Assembly (NCBI RefSeq): GCF_000247695.1 | Contig: NW_004624805.1 | Coordinates: forward strand, 6,028,735 to 6,092,734 | Length of the DNA stretch: 64,000 nucleotides | Source of the DNA: Heterocephalus glaber | Taxonomy: Eukaryota > Chordata > Mammalia > Rodentia > Bathyergidae | Direction of reading: 5' to 3' | Part shown: one piece after another, positions 23,673 to 35,158 of the stretch | Numbering within the stretch: the first letter of the stretch is position 1 | Layout of the letters: every line of letters starts with the position of its first letter | Notes under the pieces: generated by a model | Database searches by the model: none | What the model was told of the DNA's origin: nothing | The model's input: only the letters and a program-made list of their open reading frames with translations | Translations under genes and position numbers: made by a program

Positions 23673-24003
23673 GTGGCTCCTGCCGAGTACCATCCAATGG
23701 AAAAGCAGGTTCATAAAAACATTACCATGTGTCCTCATCTACCTTATTCACTGGATCTGGCACCATGTGACTGCTGGATCTTCCTCAAAGTACAAATGAC
23801 CATGAAAGGTAAGCATTTTGGATCAATTCAGGACACTGAGGAAGGCACAACAGCACAACACTCCTGAAAGGATTTCCAGAAATGCTTCAGAAAGAGCCAG
23901 GAGAGAGAAGACAAGTGTGTTCAAAGCAAGGAGGAGTATTTTGAGGGTAATTTACTTGTAATAATTTTAAAAAATTTAAACTCTATTTAAGGTCATATCT
24001 CAT
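23673..24003 (+). mobile_element. mariner transposase 3' fragment, copy 1
   Basis: A 64-codon open frame (23673-23867) contains the mariner signature SLDLAPCD followed by MTMKGKHFGSIQD, the C-terminal catalytic part of a Tc1/mariner transposase (YSxDLAPCDxx motif holding the last catalytic Asp). The frame shifts near 23864; homology continues in another frame ('DFQKCFRKSQE' and 'EEYFEG') to about 23950. Inactive remnant. Related fragments lie at 45487-45645 and 63895-64000. Confidence 0.85.
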
Positions 24004-24834
24004 ATGTTTATTCAGGTAAGAAAAAAAAAACCCCAACAGATAGTGCATCAGAGAGGACTATAAGAGCTCTAAGGGCCAACGAGCTGAGACCTGGGTATCT
24101 CACTAGGCTATTAGGAACCTCTGTCCAACCTAGAACCTGGACTGCTAGGGGAGAACTCCAGGAAGAACATCTATCTCTAGGGCTTAGAGAAAGCCTTGCC
24201 TGTGAACACACATATCTCCAAAAAGCAGGTGGCACAAGACAGTGTGGGTCCTGTCCCTCAAAGCTCAGTTGGACAGCTGAGCAACTGGCCATGTTCTTCC
24301 TACTTTTGCAGTTATACAGCCTGGAGGGCAGAAGAGAGAGCTCTTGGTGCCTTATCAAGGAATCACAGTTTCTCAGCTGGTTTATTTTCTGATTAAAATG
24401 GATGGAAGTTGTCTACTCCACCCCCACCCACAGGATTTTCACTGCTTAAAATGGATCTTGGCTTCAAGAAATTGAAAGAAGTCTTGAGCATGCAATGAAA
24501 AATTGCAATTGAGCAGCCAGAGGAGAATAACAAACACAATCATTGGATTTTGCACTGAAACAGAACTGTTGGAGAATTATTGTAACTTGACAATAAACAA
24601 ACTAATAAACAAATGCACTTAAGGGAATTCAATTGTAGCATTATACAAGTCATTTTTCTGGAAGAACTTGAAACTCTAGATGAGTTCAGAGACAGACCAA
24701 GGCTGTTGCCACCGTTAAACATTGCTACCTGGAGGAGGTAGAGAATACAGACAGCGACTTGAGTTCTTCTTTGTCATCTTGAGCTGCGCTAAGGAAAAAT
24801 TGTCACACACACAAACACACACACGTCTGTATAC
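24004..24834. other. Unannotated sequence
   Basis: No exon or clear repeat; a short (CA)n lies near 24807-24823. The segment at 24741-24786 resembles one at 30515-30556 (see findings). Confidence 0.35.
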
Positions 24835-25730
24835 ATCTGACAAAAGCCTCATATCTGGAATATATTAAAGAAAATGTTAAGGTCAATAAGAAAAAAACAG
24901 ATGATTTAACATAAAAATGGGCAAAAACTTGAACCGGCACTGCCACTGTATCCCAATAGTCAGTATATATTAAAATCACAACTTAAGTACTAATTCATTA
25001 TTTATACTAATGAATGCCAATATAGTTAATAAAAATTATTTCATTTTAATACTAAAAATGAAAATTCAAACCACAAGGTACCTGTACAAAACTACTATAA
25101 AGGCTAAACTATTAAAAACTGAAAATACCCAACCTGGCAAATGTGTAGAACCAGTAAATCTCTCATATTGTCCTTGTGGAAATGTAAACTGTCACTACTA
25201 CTGTGGAAAACTGTTTGACAATATCCACTAAATTAAAACTTAACTTAAAACTCCAACTCCTCCTTAGCAGAAATGCACACACAAATTTACCAAAACAAAT
25301 ATACAAGAATGTTTAAAAGTGTCATTATAGCCCCCAGACATAAAACAATCCACATGTCCATCAGCCATAGGACATATAAATAATATGTGATATATTCAGA
25401 AAATTATGCAATAATATTTAGTCATAAAAATAATGAGTAGCTGCTATATACAACAAGATGGATAAATCTCATAAACACAGTATTGAACAAAAGAAGACAG
25501 AAATACAGATGCAATGCCATGATTATATTTACTTAAATTTTAAAAATAGGCATAAGCCAGAAAAATAGTTACTTTTCAGGGTACTGGAATATTTACAATG
25601 TTCTTGATCTGGATGCTGGTTATGCATTATATTCTCTTTTTAAAATTTTATTGAATTTGTATACTTACAGTGTGAGAATTTTCTGATATAATTTAATAAA
25701 AATGTTTACAAAAACAGCATTTATTTATAA
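24835..25730 (+). mobile_element. LINE-1 3' end, sense
   Basis: 'aatgggcaaaaacttgaa', 'gaaatgtaaactgtcac', 'caatccacatgtccatcagcc', 'ataaatctcataaacacagtattgaacaaaagaagacag' and 'ttacaatgttcttgatctggatgctggtta' follow L1 ORF2-end and 3' UTR order. It is diverged, with no intact frame. Confidence 0.75.
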
Positions 25731-26017
25731 TAAGATCTCATAGTAAATCTGTAAAGAAAAATATTATCTTAAAATTCAACAAAATAACTCACAAACCAAT
25801 AGTCATTATCACATAAATTTTTAAACACTAGAAGTGACCCCATTAATATAAGGAAATATACAAGAGGGCTCCTTGTCATCTCACAAGATAAAAGAAAGAG
25901 AATGTGACTATCAGAAAGAGAGCAGTGAATTTTCTTTACTTGGAAATAATATGATTGTATACCTTGAAACCCAAGGGAAACATCTAGAAAATTAATTTTT
26001 TAAAAATACAGTCTGTC

Positions 26018-26540
26018 ATAGGGTTTTCTAGGGAAATAGAATCAATATAAAAGATAAGTGTCATTGTTCAAGGGATTTATATTATGTAGGCTTACAGGAT
26101 CAGAAGCATCAGAATCATAGTGGCCATCTGCAGAATCTGAGATGGAAGAACCCACCATGAACACCTGCATGCTGGACAGCTGGAGAATCCAGTAGCAGTC
26201 TAAGCTTGAAGACCTATAAACTCATTGTAGATAGAGTCAGCAGCGCAAGTCTAAATGGGAAGGCTGAAGAGCCTGTACTGGACAGCTGAAGAAGCTGCAG
26301 TCCAATGTCCAAAGGCAATGGCAAAGACCAGAGCTCTTCTGAAGAAAAGGGGATGACTTCCTTCTTTCCCTTTTTATTTTGCCCAGGTTATAAGCCTATT
26401 GGTTGGTGCCACTCATATCCAGGGTGGGTCTCTCCCCCTTATTTGGGGGCCTACATGTCAATCATCCACAGACCCATCCATTTTACTAATCAGCTAGGTG
26501 GTTCTTAGTCAAGTCAAGTTGACACATCACAACTGACTCA
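26018..26540. mobile_element. LTR-like medium-reiteration repeat, copy 2
   Basis: Starts 'gggttttctagggaaatagaatcaatata' and ends 'agtcaagttgacacatcacaactgac', the same layout as 15355-15862, though the middle is diverged. No internal genes. Confidence 0.55.
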
Positions 26541-27647
26541 CAGAATCTTAGTTAAGTGGCTGGCTAACAAAGTAAAAGTAAGAAATTAATGGTTTGTTTG
26601 TAAACAAATGAGGTTCAGTGGATTATCTAGTAAACTGTTTTAAGACAACTAACTAGGTTTTTTTTCTCTTTTGAAGGGGTGGCAAGGGAGAGTATTTGGG
26701 GTGGGGGAGCCAGATACCTAGCTTACTTTTCAGGCAAAATAAATTGTCAATGTGTAGAGACTTAAATAGATGAAAGTAAACCATAACTGGAGGAAAACGT
26801 GAATGAATCCTTTTACAATCTTGGCATTAACTACATATCAGGTACTATTGTTAGTGCTTTCAATAAGATAACTAATCCCTCACAGTAATGGAATTACTAT
26901 GATGTATATCTGAGGCACAAATGGGTTGTGTCTTGTTCAAGGTTGTAAAGCCACTAAGGAGAAGACAAATGATTGGGCCCTCAGCAGTGTGTGCTCTGAA
27001 CTACAATGCCACTCTGCTTCCATGACAACTGAACACATGCTGGGTTCTCCTGCACATCCTGCGTATATACACAGATAATGTTTAAGCCTCTGATTTTAAA
27101 ATATTATCAATAAAGTTAAAAGTAAACTAAACTGGGAATGAAATAGTCACAACATATATTATAGAAAAGGTACTGAATTTTTAAATACAAAATACTTATA
27201 TTTAATTACTTACACCTGAACAATTAGAAGTAAAAAAGGAAAAGACATAAACAACCAGGTAGCTGGAAAGAAAAACCAGGAAGCTTAAGCAGTACTGTTC
27301 CTCTTTAAAATGCAAGTAAGAAAAAAAAATGCAAGTAAGAATAACAATTTTTACCTACCACATTGCCAAATCTTGAAAAATTTAATAGTCCTTAATGTTT
27401 TGACCACATTGACAAAAAAGAGACACCTTATAACTGAAAGTATAAACTAGTAGTTTTTAAATGGTAATTGAGGAACAACCATCAAAAAGTTCAATGTACC
27501 TATCACTTGACACATTAATTCACTTCTGAGTATTTATTTCATAGATATGTAAGTAGATTCATGCAATCAGTGTTGATAACACTGCTACTCAGTTAAACCA
27601 ACCATATCTTCAAGGGCACTATGGGTTCAACTGACTTTGTTTTTCAT
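26541..27647. other. Sparse region with one MIR
   Basis: 26838-26965 is MIR-like ('ggtactattgttagtgctttcaataagataactaatccctcacagtaatgg...gaggcacaaatggg'). A 15-bp unit AAATGCAAGTAAGAA is duplicated near 27308-27340. Nothing else recognised. Confidence 0.45.
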
Positions 27648-27660
27648 AGAAAGATTTTCT

Positions 27661-27745
27661 CTTTTTTTTTTGGTACTGGGGATTGAACTCGGGTCCTTGC
27701 GCTTGCACAGCAGGAGGCGAAACCACTGAGCTAAATCCCCAGCCC
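27661..27745 (-). mobile_element. ID-type SINE with 13-bp duplication, antisense
   Basis: T-run, 'tggtactggggattgaactcggg' and 'ccactgagctaaatccccagccc'. The flanks AGAAAGATTTTCT at 27648-27660 and 27746-27758 are identical. Confidence 0.95.
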
Positions 27746-27758
27746 AGAAAGATTTTCT

Positions 27759-28264
27759 TGATGAAGAAAGCAGTGCATTAAGTTATGTCCTTGTGCAAAC
27801 TGTATCTCAATGTGAAACAGAATTTCGAGTAGTGTTAGTTTAGAATATCTAAAAATTGGAAATAAAAAGTAAAAAAATAAAAATTGGAAATATGTCAAAA
27901 GTTCACCAATGAGTATTTGCTAAACAAACTGATCCAAAAATAAAATCTTACACATCCATTAAAATAACAAAATCTATACATACTGATAAAAATATATCCA
28001 CAATACTGTGGAAGATGGTTGCAAAACAGTTACAAATACAGTAACAAGTACAAGATCAGAAAGTACAAGTTTGTATACATGTTGAATTTTGTGTGCATAA
28101 AAGACATTGTTGACCATGGCCATCTTTTAGAATGTTGGATCATGATCATGGAGACACAGGTCTTTGATACTATTTAAATTCTTTTACAACTAACGTAAGT
28201 TACAGCTTTAATTTTGTGAAACACTACAGTTTAAATTTTTGTTTAGAAGTCAAGAATACCAGTC
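27759..28264. other. Unannotated A/T-rich sequence
   Basis: No exon or clear repeat; possibly more old L1 but not assignable by eye. Confidence 0.35.
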
Positions 28265-29636
28265 ACTCTATCTCTCATCATATAAAAAAAATCAATGCAA
28301 AAATGGATAAAAGACTTGAAATGTAAAGCCCCAAGCTATGAAACTACTAGAAGAAAATAGGGAAACACTTTATGAGTTCTGCGTAAGGATTTTTTGAGTA
28401 GGACTCCATAAACACAGGCATCAATAGCAGAAATTCACAAACAGCATACCTCCAAAATAAAAAAGCATCTCCATAGCAAACAGTCAACAGAATGAAGAGA
28501 TAATGTACAGAATGGGAGAAAATATTTGCAAACTCTGTATCTGATATCCAGAATATACAAGGAACTCAATTCCATAGCAGAAAAAAAATTGAATGAAAAT
28601 GGGGAGAAGACCTGAAGAGACATTTCTCAAAAGAAGACATATGAATACTCAACAGACATATGAAAAATGTTCAACATCACTAATCATTACAGAAACACCT
28701 TAGTGGCATATCGCCTGACTCAGTAAAACAGAGGAGAGCAAACAGTGTTGAGAATGTGGAGAGAAGGCAACCCTTCTACACTTGGCAGGAATGCAAATTA
28801 GTATAGCCATCATGGAAAATGGTAGGACTGTTTCTCAAAAAACTAAATACAGGATTACCATATGACTCAGCAATCCCACTACTAGGTATATACCTGGAAT
28901 AGATGAAATCAGTATGAGGCTGGGGATTTAGCTCAGTGGTTCCACTGCCTGCCTCAGCAAGCACAAGGTCCCGAGTTCAATCCTCGTTACCAAAAATATA
29001 ATTAAAAAAAGAAATCAGTATGTTGAAGAGACATCTGTACTCACATGTTTACTGCAGTTTATTGTACTCAGAATAACCAAGAAATGGAAACGACTGAAAT
29101 GTCCATTAACAAACTAATGGGTAAAGAAAATATGGCATATATACATAATAGAATACTATTCAGCCTTTAAAAAGAAGGAAATTCTGTCATTTGTGACAAC
29201 ATGGATGAAGCTGGAGAACTTTGCATTACGTGAAGCCAGGCACAAAATATAAAAGCACCTGTTGTCACTTATGCATGGAATCAGAAATAATTGATGCACA
29301 GAAGAGAGGAGAATGGTGTTTGCTGAGGCTTGAGGGAGACATGAAGAGGGAAATGATGGTCAGAGGTTCAACGTTAAAATTGAACACAAGGAATGGGCTC
29401 TAGAATCCTTCTGTCACTGTAGTAAATAATACTGTGTTGTATGCTTCCCAATAGCGAAAAGATAAGATTTTTAATATTTTTCCACAAAGAAGTGATGTTT
29501 GAGGTAACAGCCATGCTAATTACCTGATTTGAGCCTTCTGTAATTTCCCACAATGTGTAAATATATAGAAACATGACAACATACCTCATAAATTTTGTAT
29601 AATTATTAGATAGCAATAAAAATAAAATGAAACCAT
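28265..29636 (+). mobile_element. LINE-1 3' half with nested SINE
   Basis: Very recognisable: 'aagacttgaaatgtaaagccccaagctatgaaactactagaagaaaata', 'gagaaaatatttgcaaactctgtatctgatatcc', 'gactcagcaatcccactactaggtatatacc', 'gaatactattcagcctttaaaaagaaggaaattctgtcatttgtgacaacatggatgaagctgg'. Sense strand, many stops. Interrupted by a SINE at 28917-29010. Confidence 0.9.
28917..29010 (+). mobile_element. ID-type SINE nested in L1, 12-bp duplication
   Basis: 'ggctggggatttagctcagtgg' head, B-box region 'cccgagttcaatcctcg' (the third position of TTCGA is mutated to TTCAA), and an A-rich tail. The flanks GAAATCAGTATG at 28905-28916 and 29011-29022 are identical, so this SINE inserted into an already present L1. 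Confidence 0.96.
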
Positions 29637-31890
29637 ATTAAATGAATGCTGATCAGATCAAACTCATTGCAGGACAAATTCCCAGAAACTAACTTGGGGA
29701 TAAAATTTATTTTTGCAGATGTATGGATACAATCTTTACCTGGATGGAGGCATCTGTGTAAAGATGTAAGAACACACTAGCTGGTTTTTTCAAACTCAGA
29801 AATCTTTGATTTTCACCTTTAAAAAAACGTTTACTGTCATCAATGCATACATCTTCCTAACTAAATTTTAGTCTAGCTATAAGAGGGGTCTCCTTGCTAG
29901 GAAGTGGTGACACTGAGACTCTGTCCCTGCAGCAGGACAATCAAATCATCTAATAACTGTTACAAAGAAGTCCTGGACCAAGAAACTGAATGCTCAGAAG
30001 GACTCAGCAATTTTAGACTGTAGCATGTACAGGACAAAGTGAAGGGGTCCTAAATGTTGCATGGAAACCACAATTTATACTGCCAAAAATATGCAAATTA
30101 TGCCTTTGAGGGCGATGTGGAACACATTCATTATTGTAACCATCTGTGCAGTTCCATGCAGTTTTCAAAGCACTTTTCAACTGTTGTCACAAGAATCTTC
30201 AAATCAGATCTTTGGAGTAGGTAATTTTCATAGATCTAATTTTATCAATAAAAACACAGGGCATTGAAGGCTTATGCTTATTCCCCAAAGTCACTAAGAA
30301 ATGACAATCAATCCAGGATGTGCCGGCCAATGACCTCACCCTGCACTGCCTTCCAAGGCATGGCTGACCTACATCATGCCTGACAGAGGAGTCTTGTCAG
30401 CTCACCCTTTCCTTCTGTGTTTATTTGCATGATGTCATGCCATTGAGCTGAATGCGTTTAAAAGCAGACCGTGGCTTTTGAACTGTTTGTGAAACATGGA
30501 TACTCAGAGTGGGCAGAGAATACAGACAGCAGCCCAAGTTCTTAGTCATCTTGAGCACATAGATTCAGGCAGGACAGACAGGAAAGCAATTCTTCTTTAT
30601 CTGAATGAAGGAAGCTACTGTGCACCTTGTGTTTTCTATGAGCATGGTGGTTCCTCCTTATATTTGCTCTACTTTATACTTTTCTCCAGGAATTTCAGTG
30701 ATGAAAATAATTTCATTTTCCTTGAAGGTCTTCCTCACACAGATACCAACTTTCATCATTTCACTTCAATCTTTTATGTTAGACATCTTTCTACCCATAA
30801 AGCTCTCTGCCAAGCTACTAATGCCTCATGTTCCATTTATATTTCCACTTTCTTGTGCACAAACCCCATGTAAAAGAAATACAATTATGTGATAGGATCT
30901 TCCATTTATTGAGTAGCGATTAGCCGTCAAGCACTGTGGGAGCATTTGATACAATGCATATTGTCTCAACTGTCAAGAAAACTCCACAGGCACAGCTCTT
31001 ACTTCCACCTTGCAGATGAAGAAACAAGACAGGAATGAGTATGGCTCTTACCAAATTGAGTAGGAGAGGTAAGCTTCGAACGTAGACCCGTCTGGCTTTG
31101 AAGCCTGGGACTTCTTTCTTGTGAAGGTCATATCAGAAACGATGCTTATTGTATTACATACTGAAAGAAGGAATTTAGTGAAAATGTCCATTTTTTAAAT
31201 TAGGCATTTTAATGGTCAGCATCACTTTCTTTTACTTGAGTTTTTAAAGGCAACTTGGTGGTCTAACGTGATGAAATTCAGCCCTAATGCAAATGCAGTG
31301 CTCCAATCCTATTCCCTACCAACTGAGGGAGGACTGCTGTGTGTAATGCCACTTTCTCCGCCTGGTCAACCCTCAAAGGAAAACAAAATTCATATGATTA
31401 TTGAGGTCTAGAAATTAATTTTTATTTTAGATCCGTCAAGAAATCCTGGCAGTTATCCATTTTATTAAAATGATTACAATACAGCAAAATAAAGAAGAGG
31501 TAATTCTATTTTTCTACAATATAAATTATGAGTTAGATTCTCAGCTGCTGGCTCATCATTGTTCAAGATTCTTTTAAAGGACTGGGGGGACTTTACTTTC
31601 CAGAAAATATTAAAGCAGCAAAAGAAAAAAATAAATTAAAAGTAATTATAATTGGAGATGTTGCCAAGGATGTGCTAATTATAAAATCTTCTCAACGTGT
31701 TTCCAGGACAGGCTCCAAGTTTTGGTGCTTTAAAGAAATCATCTAAATAGCTGTCCTCTAATGGCTTGTCAGCTATGGTTTATACACAGAACAAGTTTGG
31801 TGATTTTTTTTTAAATGGCAAAAATCAATCATGCCTAATTCAAATAAAATACAACCAGCATTCATTTACCTAAGCGAAATATGTTAAAAA
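29637..31890. other. Sparse region with MIR fragments
   Basis: MIR-like stretches are likely at 30160-30270 and 30895-31090 ('tccatttattgagtagcgattagccgtcaagcactg...cacaggcacagctcttacttccaccttgcagatgaagaaac'). A 125-codon + frame (30496-30873) shows no known domain. Nothing else recognised. Confidence 0.45.
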
Positions 31891-31900
31891 CAAAAACACT

Positions 31901-31906
31901 TTTATT
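31901..31906 (-). promoter_or_regulatory. Candidate poly(A) signal for the minus-strand gene
   Basis: On the minus strand it reads AATAAA followed by AAGTGTTTTTGTTTTT, a G/U-rich downstream element. It would give the exon cluster a 3' UTR of about 1.84 kb. A second AATAAA lies at 31466-31461 with a poorer downstream context. Inference only. Confidence 0.4.
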
Positions 31907-33744
31907 AAAATATTTAATACCATAATAACTTATAATAGTATGAAAAAAGAGTGAAGCATTTGTCCTTAGTTTTAATTGGCATGCTCACATTTTGGCAAAA
32001 TAGTTTTCTAATGATTCCAAAGTTTTCCTCTTGGATCTATACGAAAGTTGTAAAGCAAAGGAACTCATACTTCCTCTGATCATACAGTCATAACTTACAT
32101 ATCTTGCTTTGCACTTACTATTTCTGCAAAATGCAAATTAGAAAACAAAGTAAAAATATACACAAAATATTTTCATATCAAATCATCTTCATTACACTAA
32201 ATAAACCCAATCCCCAAATGCTATCTTACATGAAAAAGTGTCCTACAATTTATATCAAGATTGATACAGTCCATATTTTAACCAGAGCAGCCTTTGGTTT
32301 TAAAAGCATTTTGCAAAATAAAGAAAAATGTCACCATATGGCTGTACTATTGGCTCTTATTCACACTCACAAAAAATGCTTTCCAGTTTTAAAAAAATTA
32401 CAAAATAGATTACATACCCAGAAAAAAGAAAAATCCCACCGTAAGAGTGCAGTACTTCTTTACTTCTCTGATGTACATACATTCTGTTATATTTGGCATC
32501 TCCACTGTTTAAAGATTCAAGTCTTTCCAAGGTGATTAGAAATTATCATTTGATTGAAAAAGATACTGTTCTCTCTTGATATTGATTATTCTCATTCAAT
32601 GATAGTCTAATTTAGAAACAAAATGTTCTTTCTTTTAATGCATGATTTCATTTAATTTTTACTTAAATGTCCTACTTGGCCAAATCCAGAGACTGCTCAA
32701 TGTTTTGTTTGCCATATGTTTTAAATTTAAAAGTCAATTTTATGTGTACGTATGTATATTCACAGAGATACATTTCCTTCATTGTCTTGTTCTCATTGCA
32801 ATATAAATTGTCCATCAGCAATTGTAATTTTGAAATGAACCAAATAAAAAGCTTTTAGTCATTCCATATGAAAAAGTTTCCATCACAAAAAAACCCCCAC
32901 TAAACTCTAATACAAACAGGATTATGTTTTAAAACTATAGGTTTAGTTTTCTACAGGAGAATGTTCAGTTATTTATATAATAAAGTATTTTTTAAAATGT
33001 CAGCAGAACTTCAGGAAAAGAAAATCCAAATGAATTCTAAAGGGCATTGTGGTGTTTCCAGCAGCGCTTGAAAAAAAGTTTTTCTGATCACTACGTATGC
33101 TTTGCAATTTCCAATTAGTCTGTGGGAATCACTTCTTCCATGTATGCATTTTGTGGATGGCTGCACCTTTCATTTTTGGAAGATGGGAACATATCAGATA
33201 TGCAGGCAAAATACATAAATGCATAAAATTCTCTCAGCACTCTGAAAAGCACACTGAACAATTTTCAATTTTCAATAAGGTAATTTTTTTTTAAGGGACA
33301 TTTTTTTATCTGCACTGAGTAGATACCCAAGTTTTAAGGTGTGAATTACCGAGTATATTTCAAGGGCTTTCAGCAACTCTGGTTTCAGTCCTGAAATGGT
33401 TAGGCTGGTCTGGGGGACGTACACAGACTAATAAGCATAGGGCGTTGGCAATTTGAGGCATAGCTGTCCTACTATGCCCACGTTGGAGCTAGTTTTCCGG
33501 AAGCAAGGCACTTACTGTAATGGGAATGCAGATGTTTTATGCATAGTTTGAGTAACATAAAATAAGTTAATATTTTTGATTAAAATGAGGGTTTTTTTTA
33601 TAATTTATATGTCTTTTGTAGAAGTGACTAAATGATATATTTAGGATACTGAAAGATACAAGGAGGCTTGAGCAGGAGTCCTCTGCACTCCCTGAGGAGC
33701 ACTGTGAAAACACTGCTGCGGAAGAGCATCCTTCAGACGCACTC
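31907..33744 (-). other. Probable 3' UTR of the minus-strand gene
   Basis: About 1.8 kb of A/T-rich sequence almost free of SINE or L1 insertions, lying between the stop codon at 33745 and a plausible poly(A) signal. Low transposon load is common in 3' UTRs. I cannot check conservation or transcripts. Open + frames here (143, 65 and 63 codons) have no known domain. Confidence 0.4.
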
Positions 33745-33931
33745 TCAGAACGGCCGCGCCAGGGGCACTTTGACTGTCTTCACTTCCGCTATGTGGGAGG
33801 ACTTCTGGATGATGCAGCTCGTGGTTCCCTGCAGCTTGTCCTTTCCCTGGGCAAGATTTGTTAAGGCCATGGCCGCATTGATCTCCTTCCAGTACGTGTC
33901 ATCCTTGCTCAGTCCCTTTCTGTGAGCTGCA
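33745..33931 (-). CDS. Terminal coding exon of an unrecognised protein
   Basis: The minus strand shows a strong acceptor (pyrimidine tract then CCATCCAG at 33939-33932), then an open frame of 61 codons to TGA at 33747-33745. The first base completes a codon begun in the upstream exon (AG|T, Ser). The peptide contains KGLSKDDTYWKEINAAMALT and ends KTVKVPLARPF; it is mixed charged, with no membrane segment. I do not recognise the family. The third codon positions are G/C-rich, unlike the A/T-rich flanks, which supports coding. An ATG-started reading extending to 33963 would use intronic pyrimidine-tract sequence and is not preferred. Confidence 0.65.
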
Positions 33932-34035
33932 CTGGATGGAAGCAAAACAGAAAGAAGAAACAATCAAACGCCCTGCACGTTGCGCTGGAAATGGCATTGC
34001 GCATTGCACTGGGCAGATGAAAACACTTTGCTCAC

Positions 34036-34069
34036 CTGTCGCCCTTACTGGATCCATTTTCCAGGGCAT
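34036..34069 (-). CDS. 34-nt internal exon of the same gene
   Basis: On the minus strand TTTGCAG (acceptor, ending at 34070) precedes 34 nt and GTGAGC (donor, 34035-34030) follows. The frame that joins the next exon reads ALENGSSKGD, with a split codon on each side: it receives one base and donates AG. Length 34 = 2 + 30 + 2 fits both neighbours. Short and hydrophilic, typical of a linker exon. Product unrecognised. Confidence 0.55.
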
Positions 34070-34257
34070 CTGCAAAGAGAAGCAAAAATTCAATTACTCT
34101 TCTTTTTTTCTTTCTCAATCTCAGGAGTTTCATCATTTATTAACAGGAAGGAAAGTTCATCCAGAAACACGGTTGAAATTTAATTACTTTCTTTCAAAAA
34201 CAAAGTCATTTTTTATTAAGAAGCATAAAAACAAAAAACAAACAATAACCTTGATTT

Positions 34258-34420
34258 TGTCTTAGATTCCACATATGCAAGAAATCATGATATTTGGCTT
34301 CCTGAGTCTCGCTTAACATGCCAGTTTCATCCATTTCCCTACAAATGAGATGATTTCATTCTTCTTAATGGCTGAATAATACTCCATTGTGTGTATACAT
34401 CTCTTTGTGTGTGTTTGTGT
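34258..34420 (-). mobile_element. LINE-1 3' fragment, antisense
   Basis: 'tagattccacatatgcaagaaatcatgatatttggc' and 'cttcttaatggctgaataatactccattgtgtgtatacat' are the antisense counterpart of the L1 text at 29100-29200. It lies in the intron between the two upstream exons. Confidence 0.8.
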
Positions 34421-34424
34421 GTGT

Positions 34425-34608
34425 TTCTCAGGATTGAATCCAGGGCCTTTGCACTAACTATATCCCAAGACTTTCTTTTAATTTTAAATTTTCAGACATG
34501 TCTCACTAAGTCACTAAGTTGTCCAGGCAGGGCTTGAATTTGGGATCCTCCTGCCCCAGCTTCCCAGAGTACTGGGATTACAGGTATGTGCCTCCATGCC
34601 AGGGTTAT
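34425..34608 (-). mobile_element. Dimeric ID + B1-like SINE, antisense
   Basis: The ID-like half ('caggattgaatccagggcctttgcac') is followed by a B1/7SL-like half ('gtctcactaagtcactaagttgtccaggcagggcttgaa...cagagtactgggattacaggtatgtgcc'). This head-tail dimer recurs at 38626, 43263, 50376 and 58837. Confidence 0.8.
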
Positions 34609-34639
34609 ACCCCATTTTCTCCATGATCAAAGTATGTTA

Positions 34640-34727
34640 CATGCATGCACAAATATGCCAAAGTAAAGCCCACTATTCTATATAACTAACATGTATTAAA
34701 AATAAATAAATAAAAATAAATAAAATG
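34640..34727 (+). mobile_element. LINE-1 3' terminus with A-rich tail
   Basis: 'tgccaaagtaaagcccactattctatataactaacatgtattaaaaataaataaataaaaataaataaaa' resembles an L1 3' end and tail. A SINE follows directly, suggesting insertion at the A-rich tail. Confidence 0.5.
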
Positions 34728-34728
34728 A

Positions 34729-34815
34729 GGCCAGGAATTTAGCTCAGGGGTGTCGTGCCTGCCTTGCAAGTGGAAGGTCTGAGTTCGATTTCCGGTACCA
34801 AAAAAAGAGAGAGAG
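34729..34815 (+). mobile_element. ID-type SINE, sense
   Basis: 'ggccaggaatttagctcagggg' head, B-box region 'ctgagttcgatttccgg', GGTACC and a tail. Inserted at the end of an L1 A-tail, within the intron of the minus-strand gene and opposite to its direction. Confidence 0.88.
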
Positions 34816-35158
34816 TAAGAACAGGTAATAAATTAAGATATACAAAAATCTGAGGTTAAGTTACTGTGAGCAAATGGACCTTATCATTGGGAGGCCAACA
34901 GTGTAGGGAAAGGCACGGTCACACCTGAGGCCTGGAAAGCCTGTTAAAAGATCACGAGACAAAAATGGCTCTCTGAGCCTTTTCACAAACCTTCACCTGG
35001 GAACCAAGGGAACTAGAAAAAAATAAAAGGCAAGCAAGCAAACCAGACTTGCGTCTTGCCTTGAAAAGGAGCAATCCAAGTTAGTTCCTTCAGCCTTTCA
35101 TTGGACATTCAGGCAGCTTTTGTAAGGTCTTAGGCATCCGTTAGGAAGGCAGCTGGAC

